Under the pieces are notes generated by a model. The model saw only the letters and a program-made list of their open reading frames with translations. It was not told the DNA's origin and did no database searches. The translations under genes were made by a program, and so were the position numbers. From Lachnospiraceae bacterium (lineage in GTDB: Bacteria; Bacillota; Clostridia; Lachnospirales; Lachnospiraceae), in NCBI GenBank assembly GCA_910576385.1, contig CAJTIR010000010.1, positions 1 to 64,000 of the forward strand: DNA of 64,000 bases. The letters are read 5' to 3'. This document shows positions 17,498 to 26,399 of the stretch, in pieces; position 1 is the first letter of the stretch, and the number at the start of each line of letters is the position of its first letter.

Positions 17498-18246
17498 TCA
17501 CATTTTCTGCATACGTTGTAGAACAATTCTGGATAACTCATTATAATCGTTTCTTGCTTTTGAACTCTGCCCAATCTCTGTACTTCTGGCAATATCAACA
17601 TAATTGTTAATTTCTTCTTCAAAAAAATATACATCTTCGTTATTATATTTACATTTTTGATATGTTTTGTTTACTGTATTTATATAATGTGCAACACCAT
17701 TGGCACTAACTCTATCTAAAATAGTTGGTATAATATAATAATCAGAAAGTAAAAATGCAGATCTAGTAATTAAATTATTAGACGGCGGACAATCAATCAA
17801 TACATAATCATATGATTTTTCTTGTAAAACCATATCTAAAAATCCTTTTAAAATAGAAAGATATTCTATGGTATCTTCCATCCTCACTGCCAGCTCATCT
17901 AACCCCAAACCATCCCGATAAAAGAGACTGGATGCAATAAAATCAAAGTTTCCTTTCTTATAAGTCTGAACTATATCCCTATCAAATTCCAAAACAATAT
18001 TAGGATATTTTTTATTCTGGAAATATGTAAGTCAAAAACATAATTCAACGTCTTCTTTTCACTCATAGTGATTAATTGGCCATCATTATTACTAACTAAA
18101 ATCTCACTCAAAGAACTCTGTGGATCTAAATCCAACACCAAGATCTTTTTTCCCATTTTTGTAAAATTTTCTGCAAAATTTAACACACTTGTAGTTTTTC
18201 CAACCCCTCCCTTATAATTTCCTATAAACATCTTTTTTATATTCAT
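17498..18246 (-). pseudogene. ParA/MinD-type ATPase gene split by a frameshift
   Basis: Two overlapping frames form one ParA-like ATPase of about 248 residues. The first (17971-18246) has the deviant Walker A KGGVGKTT (residues 12-19) and the LVLDLDPQSS motif; the second (17498-17992) has VLIDCPPSNN (Walker B region) and the rest of the fold. The break is at an A6 run (minus strand, 18008-18013). One extra A would restore the frame through RIKKYPN. In the present frame the sequence reads A_AAA_AAT, which fits the X_XXY_YYZ form of a -1 ribosomal slip site. So it is a decayed gene, a sequencing error in a homopolymer, or a programmed frameshift. The ATG overlaps the holA stop by four bases. 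Confidence 0.75.
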
Positions 18247-19250
18247 ATGATATTTTCCTTTCCCTCAATATTCTTCCCACTATATCGGACAATCAAAAGC
18301 TCCACCGCCATCCGGTCGTTGAGATTTCCAGTCTTTACATCCTCCTCTGTCTGCACGCAGTCAGCTACTGCCTCTCTAAGCTGACCTGTAGTAAAATGCT
18401 CTGCCTGGGCTAAATTTTTGCGCACAGCAAAGCCTGGAATCCCTGCTTTCGAGGCGATCAGAGCATTCTCGTAGCCCTGTTTTTTTAGTTCTTTCACCTG
18501 TAATAAAATCTGGAATTGACGGGCAATCAGAAATAAAATCCGCATTGGCGGCTCCCGCAGAGTCAACAAATCATAATATAGCTCCAATGCCTGTTTCTGT
18601 TGTTTCTGGGCAATCTTATCCACCATCTCAAAGATTTTTCCGGTGGTCTGGGGCACACAAACCGCCTCCAGATCCTCCGCTGTAATCACCTCCCGGTCTA
18701 AGGTATAACAAAACAACTTTTCTAATTCCCTGTCAATATTCTCCATATCATTTCCGGTCTTTTCCAGTAATAACTGCATGTCAGACTGTGTAATCTTCTT
18801 GCCCTCCCGTTTGAGACGAGACAAAATCCACTTGGTCAGAAGTGCATCTGTCTGCCTGGCAAACTCTACCACTCTGCCATTATTTTTCACTGCCTTGTAC
18901 ATCTTGCCGCGCTTGTCCACTTCCTCCTCCACAAAGACAAGACAAGTAGTTTCCGCCATATGTTTTATATATTCTGCAAGCTCTTCACAGGAAGTCTTGA
19001 ACATTCCAGTGTTTTCCAATAAAATCAGCCTGCGGTCTGCAAAAAATGGCAATGTCTCCGCCAAATCTATGATCTCACCAGGATTGATATTTTTGCCCTC
19101 ATAGTAAGCTGTGTTCATTGTATCATCAACGTCCGCAACTGCCTGCTGTAATTTCTGTTTATACTGTCTTTTTAGATAAGTCTCCTCACCATACAGCAGA
19201 TATACAGGCTGAAACCTGCCTGCCTTTACATCTTCATCAATGCTTTTCAT
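18243..19250 (-). CDS. holA: DNA polymerase III delta subunit
   Basis: A 335-residue HolA, the clamp-loader subunit that opens the beta clamp. The N-terminal region carries FQPVYLLYGEETYLK, the usual opening of the family, followed by the AAA+-like fold without a functional P-loop and the C-terminal collar domain (MRILFLIARQFQILLQVKEL). Length is normal. In Clostridia holA commonly follows comEC, as here (94 bases between them); rpsT, which often comes next, is replaced in this genome by the ParA-like pair. The stop overlaps the ParA-like start (ATGA type). Confidence 0.95.
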   Translation of the reverse strand: MKSIDEDVKAGRFQPVYLLYGEETYLKRQYKQKLQQAVADVDDTMNTAYYEGKNINPGEIIDLAETLPFFADRRLILLENTGMFKTSCEELAEYIKHMAETTCLVFVEEEVDKRGKMYKAVKNNGRVVEFARQTDALLTKWILSRLKREGKKITQSDMQLLLEKTGNDMENIDRELEKLFCYTLDREVITAEDLEAVCVPQTTGKIFEMVDKIAQKQQKQALELYYDLLTLREPPMRILFLIARQFQILLQVKELKKQGYENALIASKAGIPGFAVRKNLAQAEHFTTGQLREAVADCVQTEEDVKTGNLNDRMAVELLIVRYSGKNIEGKENII

Positions 19251-19344
19251 GCTATGTTTTCCTCCTGTCTCACCTGCTGCATTTGATTACTGATATCTAC
19301 AACGATATTCCAAATCACAGCTCTATCTTTTTATCATACACTAT

Positions 19345-21819
19345 TTAAGGTAAATATGTCCATACCCGAATCCCGTCTCTCTGTGGCCGAATCCATATCT
19401 GCCCCTGCTGCATGGTACAAAAAATTCTGCTTCCTGTACCCCTGATTCTTTCTAATGCTTCTTTGCCAGGATGACCATAAGTATTTTTCTCACCACAGGA
19501 AATCACGGTCATGGCAGGTGACAATGCTTCCAAAAATGCTTGACTACTGGAGCCATTAGAGCCATGATGTGCTGCTTTATAAAAATCTATCTCAGATATC
19601 CCATATCGTTCTAACAATCCCATTTCTAATAAATTCTGCTCTTGTTCAGTGCCGATATCCCCAGTAAAAATTCCTGTAAATTCCTGATGCTTCACTGCCA
19701 CTACCAGCGAATTGGCGTTGCGGTCTGTCTCCATATCAAACAATCCTTTTTCCCCCTGTGGCGATAATACCGTAAATTTTGTATCTTCTGTGCCAAATTG
19801 CATTCCAGGTCTCACATACAAAATCTTACAATCTGCCTGTCTTGCTGTTTCCACTAACTGCTCTGCCGCCAAATCCCTGACCATACCCTCTGCCAAAATC
19901 AGTGTTTCCACTGGATAACCCTGCTGCAGTATTTCTATCAGACCACTGATATGGTCGGCGTCTGCATGGCTGACAACCCATCCTCTGACAGAGCGAACCC
20001 CTTTGCTCTTTAAGAAAGGTAGAATCCGATATTTCCCCACCTGTGTGATATCACTGCTGCCGCCATCCACAAAAAAATTCTCTCCTGCATCTGTCTGAAT
20101 CAAACAGCCGTCTCCCTGTCCAACATCCAACATATTAATCTCAAATTTGGGCTGTCCCCGCACAAATAACAAGCACAAAATTGTCGGCGCCACCCCTATA
20201 AAATAGCGCATCTTTCGTCTGCGCCATATAAGATACAGACAAAATAACAAACTTCCATAAAACAAAAATAACCATTTAAGCTCTGGTTTTCCAGCAATAA
20301 AAACGGCTGCGGGAAGCTTTAAAAACCCACGGCAAACCGCTTTATTAATAGCAAGCATCCATCCTGCTGGCGTTAAAATCAGCTCTCCTAAAACTGGATG
20401 GACTATCCCCAGCAGACCACCAAAAATTCCCAGAAATAAAAGAATCCCCAAAAATGGCAAAATAATGAGATTGACAAAAATACTATAAGAAGATATTTCA
20501 TAATAGAAATACAACGCTAAGGGCAGCGTCGCCAACTGAATGCAGAAACTGACCAGAAGAGTATCTTGGATTCCATGCCTTACGTGTTTGCACATATCCT
20601 CAATAAAAGCTTTGCTCTTCTGAATCCAAAGACAGTTCTGATTACAATCTGCCTTTCCCATACTCTTTTTGTCTTTCACTTGCTTTTTTTGTTGCTCCAG
20701 TTTTCTTTCCATTCGCACATCGTTTATGATCTTTGCCGCTATCGTCACTCCCAAAACAGCGCTGTAAGAAAACAAAAAGCCAACATTTTCTAGCAAAAAT
20801 GGATTTTCCCAGAGCTGCACCATCGCCATAAAAGAAAGCGCTGTCAAGGAATCATAGCTGTAACCCAAAATTTGTGCCAACATCATTAACACAAACATCC
20901 CTGCCGCACGCCCTGTAGAAACCTCCATCCCAGAGAGCAATCCAAAACTATAGACCACTCCGACCGCTGACAGCGCTGCAATTTTTTGAGGACAGCTCAA
21001 CTTTTTCAACAGTTTGAGCGCCCCCATTCCCAAGAGAGATACATGCAGTCCAGAGATCGCTAAAATATGGGAAATCCCTGCCTTCTGGTACAACTCTTTG
21101 ATTTCTGGCTGCATCATGTTCTTCTCTCCCAAAGAGAGATTCGCCATCACCCCAGCATCTTCCTCATTCATCGTTTTTTCAAAAACAGAGGCAAAACTCT
21201 GGCGCAGTCTTCTTAAAAACAGTAAATAACTGTTCTCTTTTGCCGAAATCTGCTCCTCCGATTCTGCATAGACACGAAACTCCCATTTTTTACTTTGATA
21301 ATATTGTTTTTCATTAAAATTTCCCTGATTGCGGGATATTTGAAATGGCGCATATCTTCCATCAATCTTCAGCAGATTGCCTGGCTGATACTGTCCGTTA
21401 GAACTGTAAATCAGAATCCCATAGCTCGAAAAAACCCTGTTCTCCCAAAGCACCTGGGTGTCTGTAAGATAATAGATATACTGCCGCTCTCTTTGCGGCT
21501 TTAACGAAATTTGTTCTTCTTTCCTGGAAACCTGTCCTAGTACAGTAATCCCTGTCCCCTCAGAGAGCGCCTCTTCCAGTTCTATGCGAACTGTTTCCAT
21601 ACCATAAGCGCGAACCGCCCCCGTCAGAAACAGAGCGATACAGAGTAATAACCGTACAGCCGCTCCTACCCCGATCTGCTCTCTTATGGCAAATAATCCT
21701 ACCCCCAGACAGCCAAGCAGCAGCAAAAACAACGCTAACGCCTGCCATCTGATCTGGCTGACAAAATAATTTCCTAACAGGAAGGACAGGCTTAGGCTGC
21801 AAATTGTCCGTTTAATCAC
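19345..21819 (-). CDS. comEC: DNA internalization channel ComEC/Rec2
   Basis: An 824-residue full-length ComEC. The N-terminus has two or more membrane helices and a DUF4131-type soluble domain. The central Competence domain (about 190-500) has AISGLHVSLLGMG and many membrane segments. The C-terminus is a metallo-beta-lactamase-like domain (NMLDVGQGDG, SHADADHISG, AAHHGSNGS). It forms the inner-membrane channel for single-stranded DNA uptake. Start choice: the longest frame runs to 21909 inside the upstream gene, but a GTG at 21819 has GGAGGA five bases upstream and overlaps the GerMN stop by eight bases, giving MIKRTICSLS. This indicates translational coupling to the GerMN gene. Confidence 0.93.
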   Translation of the reverse strand: MIKRTICSLSLSFLLGNYFVSQIRWQALALFLLLLGCLGVGLFAIREQIGVGAAVRLLLCIALFLTGAVRAYGMETVRIELEEALSEGTGITVLGQVSRKEEQISLKPQRERQYIYYLTDTQVLWENRVFSSYGILIYSSNGQYQPGNLLKIDGRYAPFQISRNQGNFNEKQYYQSKKWEFRVYAESEEQISAKENSYLLFLRRLRQSFASVFEKTMNEEDAGVMANLSLGEKNMMQPEIKELYQKAGISHILAISGLHVSLLGMGALKLLKKLSCPQKIAALSAVGVVYSFGLLSGMEVSTGRAAGMFVLMMLAQILGYSYDSLTALSFMAMVQLWENPFLLENVGFLFSYSAVLGVTIAAKIINDVRMERKLEQQKKQVKDKKSMGKADCNQNCLWIQKSKAFIEDMCKHVRHGIQDTLLVSFCIQLATLPLALYFYYEISSYSIFVNLIILPFLGILLFLGIFGGLLGIVHPVLGELILTPAGWMLAINKAVCRGFLKLPAAVFIAGKPELKWLFLFYGSLLFCLYLIWRRRKMRYFIGVAPTILCLLFVRGQPKFEINMLDVGQGDGCLIQTDAGENFFVDGGSSDITQVGKYRILPFLKSKGVRSVRGWVVSHADADHISGLIEILQQGYPVETLILAEGMVRDLAAEQLVETARQADCKILYVRPGMQFGTEDTKFTVLSPQGEKGLFDMETDRNANSLVVAVKHQEFTGIFTGDIGTEQEQNLLEMGLLERYGISEIDFYKAAHHGSNGSSSQAFLEALSPAMTVISCGEKNTYGHPGKEALERIRGTGSRIFCTMQQGQIWIRPQRDGIRVWTYLP

Positions 21820-22798
21820 CCGTCTCCTCCTGTTTCTCTGTAGTTTTTTTCTTCTCTTTTCCCTCTTGCATCTGCTTTGCGCCATCCATATAATCCAGAT
21901 TGCGCTCATACATTACACTCAATTCCATTTTCTCTCGATAGACCTGATTACTGTCCCCATTGATAGAGATCTGTACTTTGTTGACATTGGAAAGCTCTGC
22001 CAAAGAGTTGACAATAGAATATATTACCACCGGCTCAGCAATCTCATAATTCTGATTCAAAAATCCTTCGCTAAAATTCACAAAACACACCCCATCCAGC
22101 ACCGAGACGCCAACCAGCTTTGTGCCGTCTGGAATGGCCGCACGGCCTTCCTCTCCCTGCGGTCCCTTTAAGAGCTGCTCCATCACCAGTTTTTCCAGAG
22201 AAATATTACTGCTGTAATGAATTTCTTGTTCTTCTTGTACCAAACCATTGCCCGCCTGATTCGAAAAATATAATGTAATATTTGCCGTCTGGATAGTATT
22301 GATCTGTTCTCCTGGATTCTCAATAAAACTCTCAGCAGTCATCACTCCCACCGGAGTACCCTCTTTGTCAACCAACGGCGCATCCCCAATATAGAAAGAA
22401 ATACACTCCACACCCTCGACTTGAATCAAGGTCCTCACCATAGCGGCACGGCAAAGTACCTCCTCAATATTCCCCATCTCCTCATAGGCGCTATTAAAAT
22501 AGAGGAATAACTGCCCATCACTGAGTTTCCAGGATTCCAACTTTACGCCCTTGGGAGCAGGTCTGCGGCAATGTGGATGTTTGGTATCTTGAAACAGAAC
22601 ATTTAGAAATTCCTGTATCATATCCTTAGTATCTGTCTGCTCTGGCTCATAGCCCACAGCGACCGTTTTCGTTTGTTCCTTATTGATATAATAAATATAA
22701 TAATCAGAAATCTCCTCCTGATGATTTCCACAGCTCGCAGCTCCTGCCACAAGCAGTACAAAACACACAAAGAGAAGATTCCATCTGACTTTTTTCAT
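21812..22798 (-). CDS. GerMN-domain lipoprotein
   Basis: A 328-residue exported lipoprotein. The lipobox is VAGAASC, so Cys is near residue 23. Two GerMN domains follow (about 50-165 and 170-300), recognisable by TLYFSNQAGNGLV, LVMEQLLKGP and VCFVNFSEGFLNQ. GerM-type domains occur in spore germination and sporulation lipoproteins and also in LpqB-like proteins linked to sensor kinases. The preceding genes encode a kinase and regulator, so a kinase-accessory role is an alternative. The ATG at 22798 is preferred (AGGAGG six bases upstream) over the longer frame at 22816. Confidence 0.85.
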   Translation of the reverse strand: MKKVRWNLLFVCFVLLVAGAASCGNHQEEISDYYIYYINKEQTKTVAVGYEPEQTDTKDMIQEFLNVLFQDTKHPHCRRPAPKGVKLESWKLSDGQLFLYFNSAYEEMGNIEEVLCRAAMVRTLIQVEGVECISFYIGDAPLVDKEGTPVGVMTAESFIENPGEQINTIQTANITLYFSNQAGNGLVQEEQEIHYSSNISLEKLVMEQLLKGPQGEEGRAAIPDGTKLVGVSVLDGVCFVNFSEGFLNQNYEIAEPVVIYSIVNSLAELSNVNKVQISINGDSNQVYREKMELSVMYERNLDYMDGAKQMQEGKEKKKTTEKQEETGD

Positions 22799-22846
22799 GC
22801 AATTCCTCCTATACACCTAAAACTCGCTTCGAGGTAAAGTTATATT

Positions 22847-24265
22847 CTATTTGATATAGGTCAGTGGTATTCGAACGGTAAAAATCGTTCCCTCTCCTTC
22901 CTTACTGTGCGCCTTGATCGCACCCCGATGCATCAGTACTGCATTTCTGGTAATCGCAAGTCCCAGCCCTGTGCCGCCGATTTCTTTGGAATGAGATTTG
23001 TCCACGCGGAAAAATCGTTCATAGATATGCTCTAAAGATTCCTCTGGAATGCCAATCCCAGAATCCTCCACCCGGACAAAGAAATATTTATGATCCGAAT
23101 TGAGAGATACATGAACCCATCCACCTTCTTTGTTGTATTTAATCGCATTCTCCACCAAATTTGTGAGCGCCAGAGATAATTTGACCTCATCAATCTCCGC
23201 GCTGACAGGACGAAAACTCTCCAAAACCAACTCTATATTCTGCTTCTCCGCAATCGGACGCAGACGCTTCATAATCGTTTCCAGCAGATCATTGACATTT
23301 ACCACTGTAATATTCAGACCTCCGGCTGACTTATCCATCTTTACCAGAGAGAGAAGATCATTGATAATTTTATTCTCCCGCTCAATTTCTTCTGCAATAT
23401 CTCCCATAAAATCTTTATACAATTCTACTGGAACATCCTCCTGTCCCAGCAGAGAATCCGCCAACACTTTCATGGAAGTCAAGGGCGTCTTTAACTCATG
23501 AGATACATTTGAGACAAATTCTTGTCGGGAATTATCAATCAACCGCATGCGCCCCAACATCTCATTAAAGGCATCGGATATCGCTTCCATTTCCGAATAA
23601 CCAGAAATCCGAAACTCTTCTTCCTCATTCTCTGTCTGAATCTCTTCCAAGGATTTGGTCAGTTTGCGGAAAGGCCTCACTAATTGCTGGGCAAAGAATA
23701 ATGCCAGAGACAAAATAATCACTGCGCTGGCCATCTCAATAATCTGAGCATTTTTCTTCAGATAATCATAATTGATCATAATACTGTCGGTGGAGACACT
23801 GACAAGCATAACTCCCAGCTTTTCTTTGGTATCTGGATTTTTCAGGGGAACCGCAAGTTCAATATAACGATTATCTGCATCATATTTGGTGATTTCTTCT
23901 CCCAAAAAACATTTTACCACTTCCTCAGAGATAATTGTCTTGCCCATATCCAGTCCATACGTATCTTTGACAATCTGAAAATGATTATTGATAATCAATA
24001 ATCTGCCGTCATAAATATTGGACAACTGCTCTAACTGGGCATTGACAATATCCACAGATGTATCTGTCATGTAATTGTATTTCAGTACCTGGTTTCCCAG
24101 CATTTTTACCTGGCTGAGAATATCAATGCTGCGGTTGGAAACTGCCCTGTTCTCATAACTGGCAAGTATTCCAAACCGCAGAACATAATTGGGGATAATC
24201 CCAATCAATGCAATCAGCAAAAACAGCCGGAATTTCATGCTGCGCAAAAATTTAAATTTCTTCAT
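22847..24265 (-). CDS. Sensor histidine kinase, WalK/PhoR-like
   Basis: A 472-residue membrane kinase. Helices near residues 12-32 and 180-200 flank an extracellular sensor region. A HAMP segment (about 200-250), the phospho-acceptor box VSNVSHELKTPLTS and the HATPase_c motifs (LVENAIKYN, VEDSGIGIPEE, GGTGLGLAI) follow. It is paired with the OmpR-family regulator gene 15 bases upstream. Its signal is unknown. Embedded between comEA and comEC, it may control this competence-like cluster or respond to the adjacent GerMN lipoprotein; that is inference from position. Confidence 0.9.
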   Translation of the reverse strand: MKKFKFLRSMKFRLFLLIALIGIIPNYVLRFGILASYENRAVSNRSIDILSQVKMLGNQVLKYNYMTDTSVDIVNAQLEQLSNIYDGRLLIINNHFQIVKDTYGLDMGKTIISEEVVKCFLGEEITKYDADNRYIELAVPLKNPDTKEKLGVMLVSVSTDSIMINYDYLKKNAQIIEMASAVIILSLALFFAQQLVRPFRKLTKSLEEIQTENEEEEFRISGYSEMEAISDAFNEMLGRMRLIDNSRQEFVSNVSHELKTPLTSMKVLADSLLGQEDVPVELYKDFMGDIAEEIERENKIINDLLSLVKMDKSAGGLNITVVNVNDLLETIMKRLRPIAEKQNIELVLESFRPVSAEIDEVKLSLALTNLVENAIKYNKEGGWVHVSLNSDHKYFFVRVEDSGIGIPEESLEHIYERFFRVDKSHSKEIGGTGLGLAITRNAVLMHRGAIKAHSKEGEGTIFTVRIPLTYIK

Positions 24266-24280
24266 CCTGGCCCCCGCTGC

Positions 24281-24970
24281 CTATCCTTTGTAATAATAAC
24301 CTACGCCCCATTTTGTCTGTACATATCGCGGCTCGCTGGGATTGACCTCAATCTTTTCACGCAGGCGTCTTACATGCACGTCCACCGTGCGCACATCCCC
24401 AGGATAATCAGAACCCCACACCCGCTTTAAAAGCGTCTCCCGACTATATACTTTGTTCGGATTCAAGATCAATAGTGCAAGCAAATCAAATTCTCTTGCT
24501 GTAACCTTGATCTCCCGATCCAAAATAAACAGGCGGCGGCTCTCACAATCCAGACGCATATCTCCATTTTCTACAACCTTGGGATTTTCCTGTTTCTGCT
24601 GTCTGGGTACGGTTCTGCGCATAATCGCCTTAATACGTGCTTTGACCTCTAAAATATTAAATGGCTTAGTAATGTAGTCGTCTGCTCCATATTCCAGTCC
24701 CAGAATCTTATCCATATCGTCCCCTTTCGCCGTCAACATAACGACAGGCACCATTGAAAACTCACGGATATGCTGGCACACCTCAAAACCGTCCATTTTG
24801 GGCAGCATGACATCAAGCAGTATTATGTCATAGGTATTCTCCGTTGCCAGCCGCAACGCTTCCTCACCATCATAGGCACAATCCACCTCCATGCCATCCT
24901 GTTCCAAACTAAAACGGATTCCTTTTACTATCAACTTCTCATCATCGACTACAAGAACCTTTTTTGCCAT
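24281..24970 (-). CDS. OmpR/PhoB-family response regulator
   Basis: A 229-residue regulator with a receiver domain (Asp9, Asp10, phospho-acceptor Asp53 in LLDVMLPKMDG, Lys in TAKGD) and a C-terminal winged helix (KVYSRETLLKRVWGS, RTVDVHVRRLREKI). It is similar in length and style to WalR/PhoP proteins of Firmicutes. It lies between comEA (10 bases upstream) and its cognate kinase. A 14-bp inverted repeat with TGTAAC-type elements overlaps the operon promoter at 25679-25751 and could be its own binding site. Confidence 0.93.
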   Translation of the reverse strand: MAKKVLVVDDEKLIVKGIRFSLEQDGMEVDCAYDGEEALRLATENTYDIILLDVMLPKMDGFEVCQHIREFSMVPVVMLTAKGDDMDKILGLEYGADDYITKPFNILEVKARIKAIMRRTVPRQQKQENPKVVENGDMRLDCESRRLFILDREIKVTAREFDLLALLILNPNKVYSRETLLKRVWGSDYPGDVRTVDVHVRRLREKIEVNPSEPRYVQTKWGVGYYYKG

Positions 24971-24979
24971 TCTTTCACC

Positions 24980-25600
24980 TCATTGAACCTTGACGCTGTC
25001 CTTTATCTTGGAAAATACGCCTTCTTTAATTCCTTCTATTTTCATAATATCTTCAATCTGTGTAAAACTGCCGTGTTCCTCTCTCCAGGCCACAATACTT
25101 TGTGCTTTTGCCTCCCCAATTCCGGGTAACGTCTGCAATTCTTCCTTTGTGGCAGTGTTGAGATTCACCTTTCCATCATCTTTCGCCAAGGATTCTGGCT
25201 GCTGCTTTGGCAGTGCGGCTGCTTCCTCCACCGTGGGCACCCAAATCATCTGCCCATCTTCAAGCGTCTGCGCCTGATTTATACTCTTTTCCTGCGCTTC
25301 TTGTGTCATGCCTCCGGCAAGTTCCAATGCCTGAAATACCCGGCTTCCCAATGGCAGTTCATAGACGCCAGGATGATTTACTGCGCCTGATACCTGAACA
25401 TAAATGATGTCTGTTTCTTCCTCTTTCTGAGGTTTTGCCTCCGCCTCTAACCAAACTTCTTCTTTGCCATTTGAGCCAGCTTTTACCTCGGCAGTTTCTT
25501 TGCTTAAAAGCAATTCTTTGGCTTCCTCTCGCTGATTTGCACAGCCAGATATTCCAATAGCCAGCACCAAAATACAGATCAAATTTTTTACTTTTTTCAT
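24980..25600 (-). CDS. comEA: ComEA-type DNA receptor lipoprotein
   Basis: A 206-residue exported protein. The lipobox is AIGISGC, with Cys at about residue 20, so it is a lipoprotein rather than the more usual anchored form. An SLBB domain (about 67-125: IIYVQVSGAVNHPGVYEL) and a ComEA helix-hairpin-helix domain (about 142-205: VNLNTATKEELQTLPGIGEA) follow. ComEA binds double-stranded DNA outside the membrane and passes it to ComEC. It is first in the operon comEA-regulator-kinase-gerMN-comEC. Confidence 0.92.
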   Translation of the reverse strand: MKKVKNLICILVLAIGISGCANQREEAKELLLSKETAEVKAGSNGKEEVWLEAEAKPQKEEETDIIYVQVSGAVNHPGVYELPLGSRVFQALELAGGMTQEAQEKSINQAQTLEDGQMIWVPTVEEAAALPKQQPESLAKDDGKVNLNTATKEELQTLPGIGEAKAQSIVAWREEHGSFTQIEDIMKIEGIKEGVFSKIKDSVKVQ

Positions 25601-25678
25601 ACTTTTCTCACCTTTCTTAACTATGAATACAACGATTCAAAGACAGCATGAGAAAAGCCTTATTCACAAATCCATTCT

Positions 25679-25751
25679 ATTGTAACGAAAATTTCAAATT
25701 ATTACAAGAGGATTTGTAAAAAAGAATCTCACTTACAAAATTTTCGTTACA
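25679..25751 (-). promoter_or_regulatory. comEA operon promoter with 14-bp inverted repeat
   Basis: Minus-strand -35 TTGTAA (25702-25707), a 17-bp spacer and -10 TACAAT (25679-25684). A perfect inverted repeat (tgtaacgaaaattt 25681-25694 and its complement 25738-25751) has one arm over the -10 region and one arm upstream of the -35. Such a layout suits repression or looping, possibly by the OmpR-type regulator of the same operon. It could also form a stem in the leader of a longer transcript. Confidence 0.55.
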
Positions 25752-25804
25752 GTTCACGCATCAGCCCAAGTAAATGGTAATGAATCCAAAGGAATTTCCT
25801 ATAA

Positions 25805-25847
25805 GAAAAAAAATCCTCTCACTGTATCTAAAACACAGCCAGAGGAT
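25805..25847 (-). terminator. Terminator after the YdcZ-type gene
   Basis: Stem atcctct (25813-25819) with agaggat (25841-25847), extended by actgtat/cacag pairing, followed on the minus strand by a run of eight T (25805-25812). It separates the transporter gene from the comEA operon promoter. Confidence 0.8.
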
Positions 25848-25885
25848 CCTTTCTATCAGCCGGAGGCTTATATCGGTTCTTGTAC

Positions 25886-26317
25886 TTATTCCCATTTAAA
25901 CAAAATGATGCCGCCGATACAAATTGCCATTCCTAAGATTCTGCGCCATGCAAACGGCTGCTTATCAACCCCAAACATACCAAACAACTCAATCACATAA
26001 GCGATAATCAACTGAGAAACTACAATCAGCATTACCGCCTGCGCCGGCCCCAGCGAGGCCATTGCCTTAATCACTGTATAAGTGATAAACGCCCCAATCA
26101 CACCACCTAAGAGCATATACTTAGGCTGGATTTGAAACAGCGCTGTAAAACTGCTGCGGTCTGTAAACAACCAGGCGCCAAGACAGACAATCAGCGCTGA
26201 AAACTGCACCCAGCTCGTACTGACCCACATACTGCTGCCCTCTGTCACTTCCGTATTAAATACACCCTGTACACTCATCAAAGCTCCTGATATCAGTGCA
26301 ATAAAAATTCCAATCAT
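25886..26317 (-). CDS. YdcZ/DUF606 family membrane transporter
   Basis: A 143-residue membrane protein with about five hydrophobic segments, of the DMT-superfamily YdcZ (DUF606) type, half the size of a ten-helix EamA transporter, so it is expected to dimerise. The start is set at 26317 (MIGIFIALIS) because AGGAGG lies six bases before this ATG; the longer frame at 26359 has no ribosome site. Substrate unknown. It lies 82 bases behind argD and may be read through from the arg operon. Confidence 0.85.
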   Translation of the reverse strand: MIGIFIALISGALMSVQGVFNTEVTEGSSMWVSTSWVQFSALIVCLGAWLFTDRSSFTALFQIQPKYMLLGGVIGAFITYTVIKAMASLGPAQAVMLIVVSQLIIAYVIELFGMFGVDKQPFAWRRILGMAICIGGIILFKWE

Positions 26318-26399
26318 TGGCTTCCTCCTACATACATTCTTTGTCAATAGGATAACCAAGATTGGAATTTTTATCCGTGCACCTGTGATCTGGCCCGAT

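Noticed and set aside
16817-18246. rpsT (ribosomal protein S20) expected between holA and lepA
   Set aside because: No S20-like frame on either strand; the gene must be elsewhere in this genome.
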